Part shown: piece after piece, positions 61,768 through 64,000 of the stretch
How positions within the stretch are numbered: position 1 is the stretch's first letter
Layout: each line of letters opens with the position of its first letter
Assembly: GCF_000190595.1 (NCBI RefSeq)
Contig: NC_015167.1
Span: forward strand, 1,477,501-1,541,500
Source: Cellulophaga lytica DSM 7489
GTDB taxonomy: Bacteria > Bacteroidota > Bacteroidia > Flavobacteriales > Flavobacteriaceae
DNA length: 64,000 nucleotides
Direction of reading: 5' to 3'
Position numbers and translations under genes: made by a program
The notes under the pieces: generated by a model
The model's input: the letters and a program-made list of their open reading frames with translations, nothing else
Database searches by the model: none
What the model was told of the DNA's origin: nothing

Positions 61768-62817
61768 ATGAGTAACAACCAACAGCCACAACAATCTTCA
61801 GAGGAAATAGATTTAGGTCAGTTATTTCAGTTAATAGGAAATGCTTTTAAAAAACTAGTTGCTTTTATAGCAAGCATATTTAAAGGTGTTTTCCACGTTA
61901 TAATGATGTTTTTATTATTTATTCAAAAGCACTTTATAAAGTTTGTAATAGCAGGAGTAGTTGGTATAGGTGTAGGTATATTTTTGGATATTAAAAACGA
62001 TCAAAAATATATTTCAAGTATGGTAGTAGAGCCAAACTTTAATAGTGTACAACAGCTGTATAATAATGTTAGTTTTTACAATGAACTTGCTAAAGCACAA
62101 GATTCAATTTCACTTGCTAATGCGTTAAAAATTACGTCAAGTGAAGCGGCTAGCATTAAAAAGTTAGAGATAGAATCCTATTCAGATGAAAATCAAAAAG
62201 TTTTATTGTTTGATAAGTTTATAAGAGAATTAGATTCTACAACCGTTAAGAATTTGGATTTTGAAGCTTACCTAGAAAACTTTAATACATTTGATGCTCG
62301 TTTCCATAAAATAAACCTGATAAGTACAAACAGTACAGTTGCTAAAAAAGCACAACCTGCTATTGTAAAGTCTATTTCTAGCAATACGTACTTTAAAGAA
62401 CAGAAGGCTACAAATGATAAGAACATCAATTTTCAAGAGGAAATATACAATCAGCAATTAAATGAAATTATTTCGCTTCAAGAACTGTATAAAGATGTAA
62501 TGGTTAAAGAAGCCTCTAAAGAAGTAGGGGGTACTAATATTAGTTTGGCTGATAATGGCAATGGAACAAATAAAGAGATTGAGCTTTTAAAGGAGCGAGA
62601 CGAATTGAAGCAAAAAATTGTAGCTTTAAATCTAGAAAAGGCCAATAAAGCAACTATTCTTAATGTAATTTCAGATTTCCCTACCAGAGGGGCAAAATTA
62701 GGAGGGATTACAAATCAGTATAAGTTTATGCTACCTATACTTTTAGTATCTGTATTGCTTGTATTATTATTATTGTTAGAGCTTAATAAAATATTAAAAG
62801 GTTACTCAAAAAAATAA
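61768..62817 (+). CDS. Chain-length-determinant (Wzz-like) membrane protein
   Basis: 349 residues with two membrane spans, at about 51-77 (with an unusual preceding hydrophobic stretch from about 27) and near the C-terminus (about 316-341, FMLPILLVSVLLVLLLLLEL), enclosing a helical periplasmic domain with NSVQQLYNNVSFYNELAKAQ and KELLKERDELKQKIV-like coiled segments (IELLKERDELKQKI). This is the layout of Wzz/PCP proteins that set the length of surface polysaccharides. It lacks a kinase domain. The stop overlaps rfbB (TAATG at 62816), and rfbB-rfbA follow, which agrees with a polysaccharide role. Sequence similarity to known Wzz is weak, so the call rests on topology and context. Confidence 0.75.
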   Translation: MSNNQQPQQSSEEIDLGQLFQLIGNAFKKLVAFIASIFKGVFHVIMMFLLFIQKHFIKFVIAGVVGIGVGIFLDIKNDQKYISSMVVEPNFNSVQQLYNNVSFYNELAKAQDSISLANALKITSSEAASIKKLEIESYSDENQKVLLFDKFIRELDSTTVKNLDFEAYLENFNTFDARFHKINLISTNSTVAKKAQPAIVKSISSNTYFKEQKATNDKNINFQEEIYNQQLNEIISLQELYKDVMVKEASKEVGGTNISLADNGNGTNKEIELLKERDELKQKIVALNLEKANKATILNVISDFPTRGAKLGGITNQYKFMLPILLVSVLLVLLLLLELNKILKGYSKK

Positions 62818-63860
62818 TGCATATACTAATTACAGGAGGGGCGGGTTTTATTGGATCTCATGTAGTTAGGAGGTTTGTTAAGTCATATCCAAAATATCAT
62901 ATTTATAACGTAGATGCCTTAACGTATGCTGGTAATTTAGAGAATTTATCAGATATAGAAGATTCTTCTAATTATACCTTTTTAAAGGGTGATATTACAG
63001 ATGAGAATTTTATTCAAGATATATTCAAAAAATATAATTTTGATGGAGTTATTCATTTAGCAGCGGAATCACATGTAGACAGGTCTATTACCGATCCTAT
63101 GGCTTTTGTGAAAACAAATGTGATTGGAACAGTAAATTTACTTAATGCAGCCAGTGATTTTTGGAAAAATGACTTGGAAAGTAAACGATTTTATCATATT
63201 AGTACTGATGAAGTGTACGGAGCTTTGGGAGAATCTGGTTTATTTACAGAAACTAGGGCGTACGATCCTAATTCGCCCTACTCAGCTTCTAAAGCAAGTT
63301 CAGACCATTTTGTAAGAGCATACGGAGAAACGTATAAGTTACCTTATGTAATTACCAATTGCTCTAACAATTATGGGCCAAATCATTTTCCTGAAAAGTT
63401 AATTCCGTTATTTATCAATAACATAATTCATAAAAAGGCATTACCTGTTTATGGAGATGGTAATTACACTAGAGATTGGCTATATGTAATAGATCATGCC
63501 AGAGCTATAGATTTGGTTTTTCATAAGGGTAAAAACGCAGAGACGTATAACATAGGCGGATTTAACGAGTGGAAAAATATAGATTTGGTAAAGTTGTTGT
63601 GTAGTTTAATGGATGCTAAACTAAACAGGCCTTTAGGTGATAGTGAAAAACTAATTACTTATGTTAAAGATAGACCTGGGCACGATTTACGGTATGCGAT
63701 AGACGCGTCAAAAATTAATAAAGAATTAGGTTGGGAGCCATCTGTAACTTTTAAAGAGGGCTTAGAAAAAACAATTGATTGGTATTTGCAAAACGAAGAA
63801 TGGCTAGAAAGTGTTACATCTGGTAACTATCAAGAGTATTATAAAAAACAATATAATTAA
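62817..63860 (+). CDS. rfbB: dTDP-glucose 4,6-dehydratase
   Basis: 347 residues of the extended short-chain dehydrogenase family. The NAD-binding motif is ITGGAGFIGSHVVR (about 4-17); the catalytic residues are in HISTDEVYG (Thr-Asp-Glu) and the YSASKASSDHFVRAY Y-x-x-x-K. Further signatures are NCSNNYGPNHFPEKLIPLFI and YVKDRPGHDLRYAIDASKI. It converts dTDP-glucose to dTDP-4-keto-6-deoxyglucose, the second step to dTDP-rhamnose and related sugars. The start overlaps the upstream stop by one base, so it is translationally coupled to the Wzz-like gene, and rfbA begins 10 nt downstream. Confidence 0.97.
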   Translation: MHILITGGAGFIGSHVVRRFVKSYPKYHIYNVDALTYAGNLENLSDIEDSSNYTFLKGDITDENFIQDIFKKYNFDGVIHLAAESHVDRSITDPMAFVKTNVIGTVNLLNAASDFWKNDLESKRFYHISTDEVYGALGESGLFTETRAYDPNSPYSASKASSDHFVRAYGETYKLPYVITNCSNNYGPNHFPEKLIPLFINNIIHKKALPVYGDGNYTRDWLYVIDHARAIDLVFHKGKNAETYNIGGFNEWKNIDLVKLLCSLMDAKLNRPLGDSEKLITYVKDRPGHDLRYAIDASKINKELGWEPSVTFKEGLEKTIDWYLQNEEWLESVTSGNYQEYYKKQYN

Positions 63861-63870
63861 ATAAAGAGTT

Positions 63871-64000
63871 ATGAAGGGTATTATACTTGCTGGAGGCTCT
63901 GGATCAAGGCTGCATCCACTTACATTAAGTGTAAGCAAGCAGTTAATGCCTATTTATGATAAGCCAATGATTTATTATCCGCTTTCAACATTAATGTATG
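63871..64000 (+). CDS. rfbA: Glucose-1-phosphate thymidylyltransferase, 5' part
   Basis: The window ends 43 codons into this gene. The visible part, [20 protein letters not shown] followed by [22 protein letters not shown], carries the nucleotide-binding LAGGSGSRL motif and [12 protein letters not shown] that define RmlA/RfbA. The enzyme makes dTDP-glucose from glucose 1-phosphate and dTTP, the substrate of the rfbB product encoded just upstream. The rest of the gene and of the dTDP-sugar pathway must lie beyond the edge. Confidence 0.95.
   Translation, partial: MKGIILAGGSGSRLHPLTLSVSKQLMPIYDKPMIYYPLSTLMY

Overview
The window is a 64-kb piece of a low-GC chromosome from a gliding member of the Flavobacteriaceae (phylum Bacteroidota). 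The evidence is the complete sprC-sprD-sprB-sprF gliding/type IX secretion locus, T9SS type B C-terminal domains, PorP/SprF barrels, several families typical of this group (DUF4175, DUF4837, DUF6909-like, GIN/DUF2807) and promoter boxes of the Bacteroidota type (TAnnTTTG). The genus cannot be fixed from sequence alone; marine genera such as Cellulophaga, Maribacter or Zobellia are plausible. No prophage, insertion sequence or CRISPR array was seen.

Layout. 1-6416: a partial lipoprotein, a small nuclease-fold-like protein, elaA and rpiB, then across an AT-rich gap rnr (RNase R, with an apparent frameshift in an A8 tract), a GIN-domain protein, a LysE exporter and a stand-alone Clp N-domain protein. 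6421-7008: three tandem copies of a terminator plus tRNA-Cys 3'-end cassette leading into an intact tRNA-Cys, then a second tRNA-Cys-like gene. 7075-27377 (minus strand): folB, then sprF, sprB (4782 residues), a 60-residue translationally coupled small gene, sprD and sprC. These encode a giant cell-surface adhesin and its helpers; the adhesin should be exported by T9SS and moved along the cell surface. 27631-32216: glnS, an SPFH/band-7 membrane protein and gltX. 32346-38107: a DUF4175 membrane/coiled-coil protein, ybeY and mnmG. Two identical 16-bp parS-like palindromes flank mnmG, followed by 1 kb of T-rich DNA without genes, which together hint at the origin/centromere region. 39168-48842: a lipoprotein gene broken by a stop codon, a methyltransferase, an OmpH/Skp-like lipoprotein, two small membrane proteins, two tandem paralogous histidine kinases, a YCII protein with an ECF42-type sigma factor, a phosphotransferase and a DoxX-like protein. 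48845-58518: holB, pgk, a LysM lytic transglycosylase, DUF4837 lipoprotein, a 56-residue small gene, an OmpA/PD40 protein, tatA and an M23 peptidase. 58526-64000: a GH3-like protein, a DUF6909-like protein, a Wzz-like protein, rfbB and the start of rfbA, which looks like the beginning of a surface-polysaccharide cluster.

How it fits together. Most of the window is housekeeping (RNA decay, tRNA charging and modification, folate, glycolysis) mixed with cell-envelope functions: gliding adhesin export, peptidoglycan remodelling (lytic transglycosylase, M23 peptidase, OmpA protein), outer-membrane chaperoning (OmpH) and polysaccharide synthesis. The points most worth a second look are the dnaX-like slippery sequence at the start of rnr, the parS pair with the T-rich region, the decayed tRNA-Cys/terminator cassettes, the extra small gene inside the spr operon, and the sigma factor/YCII pair.
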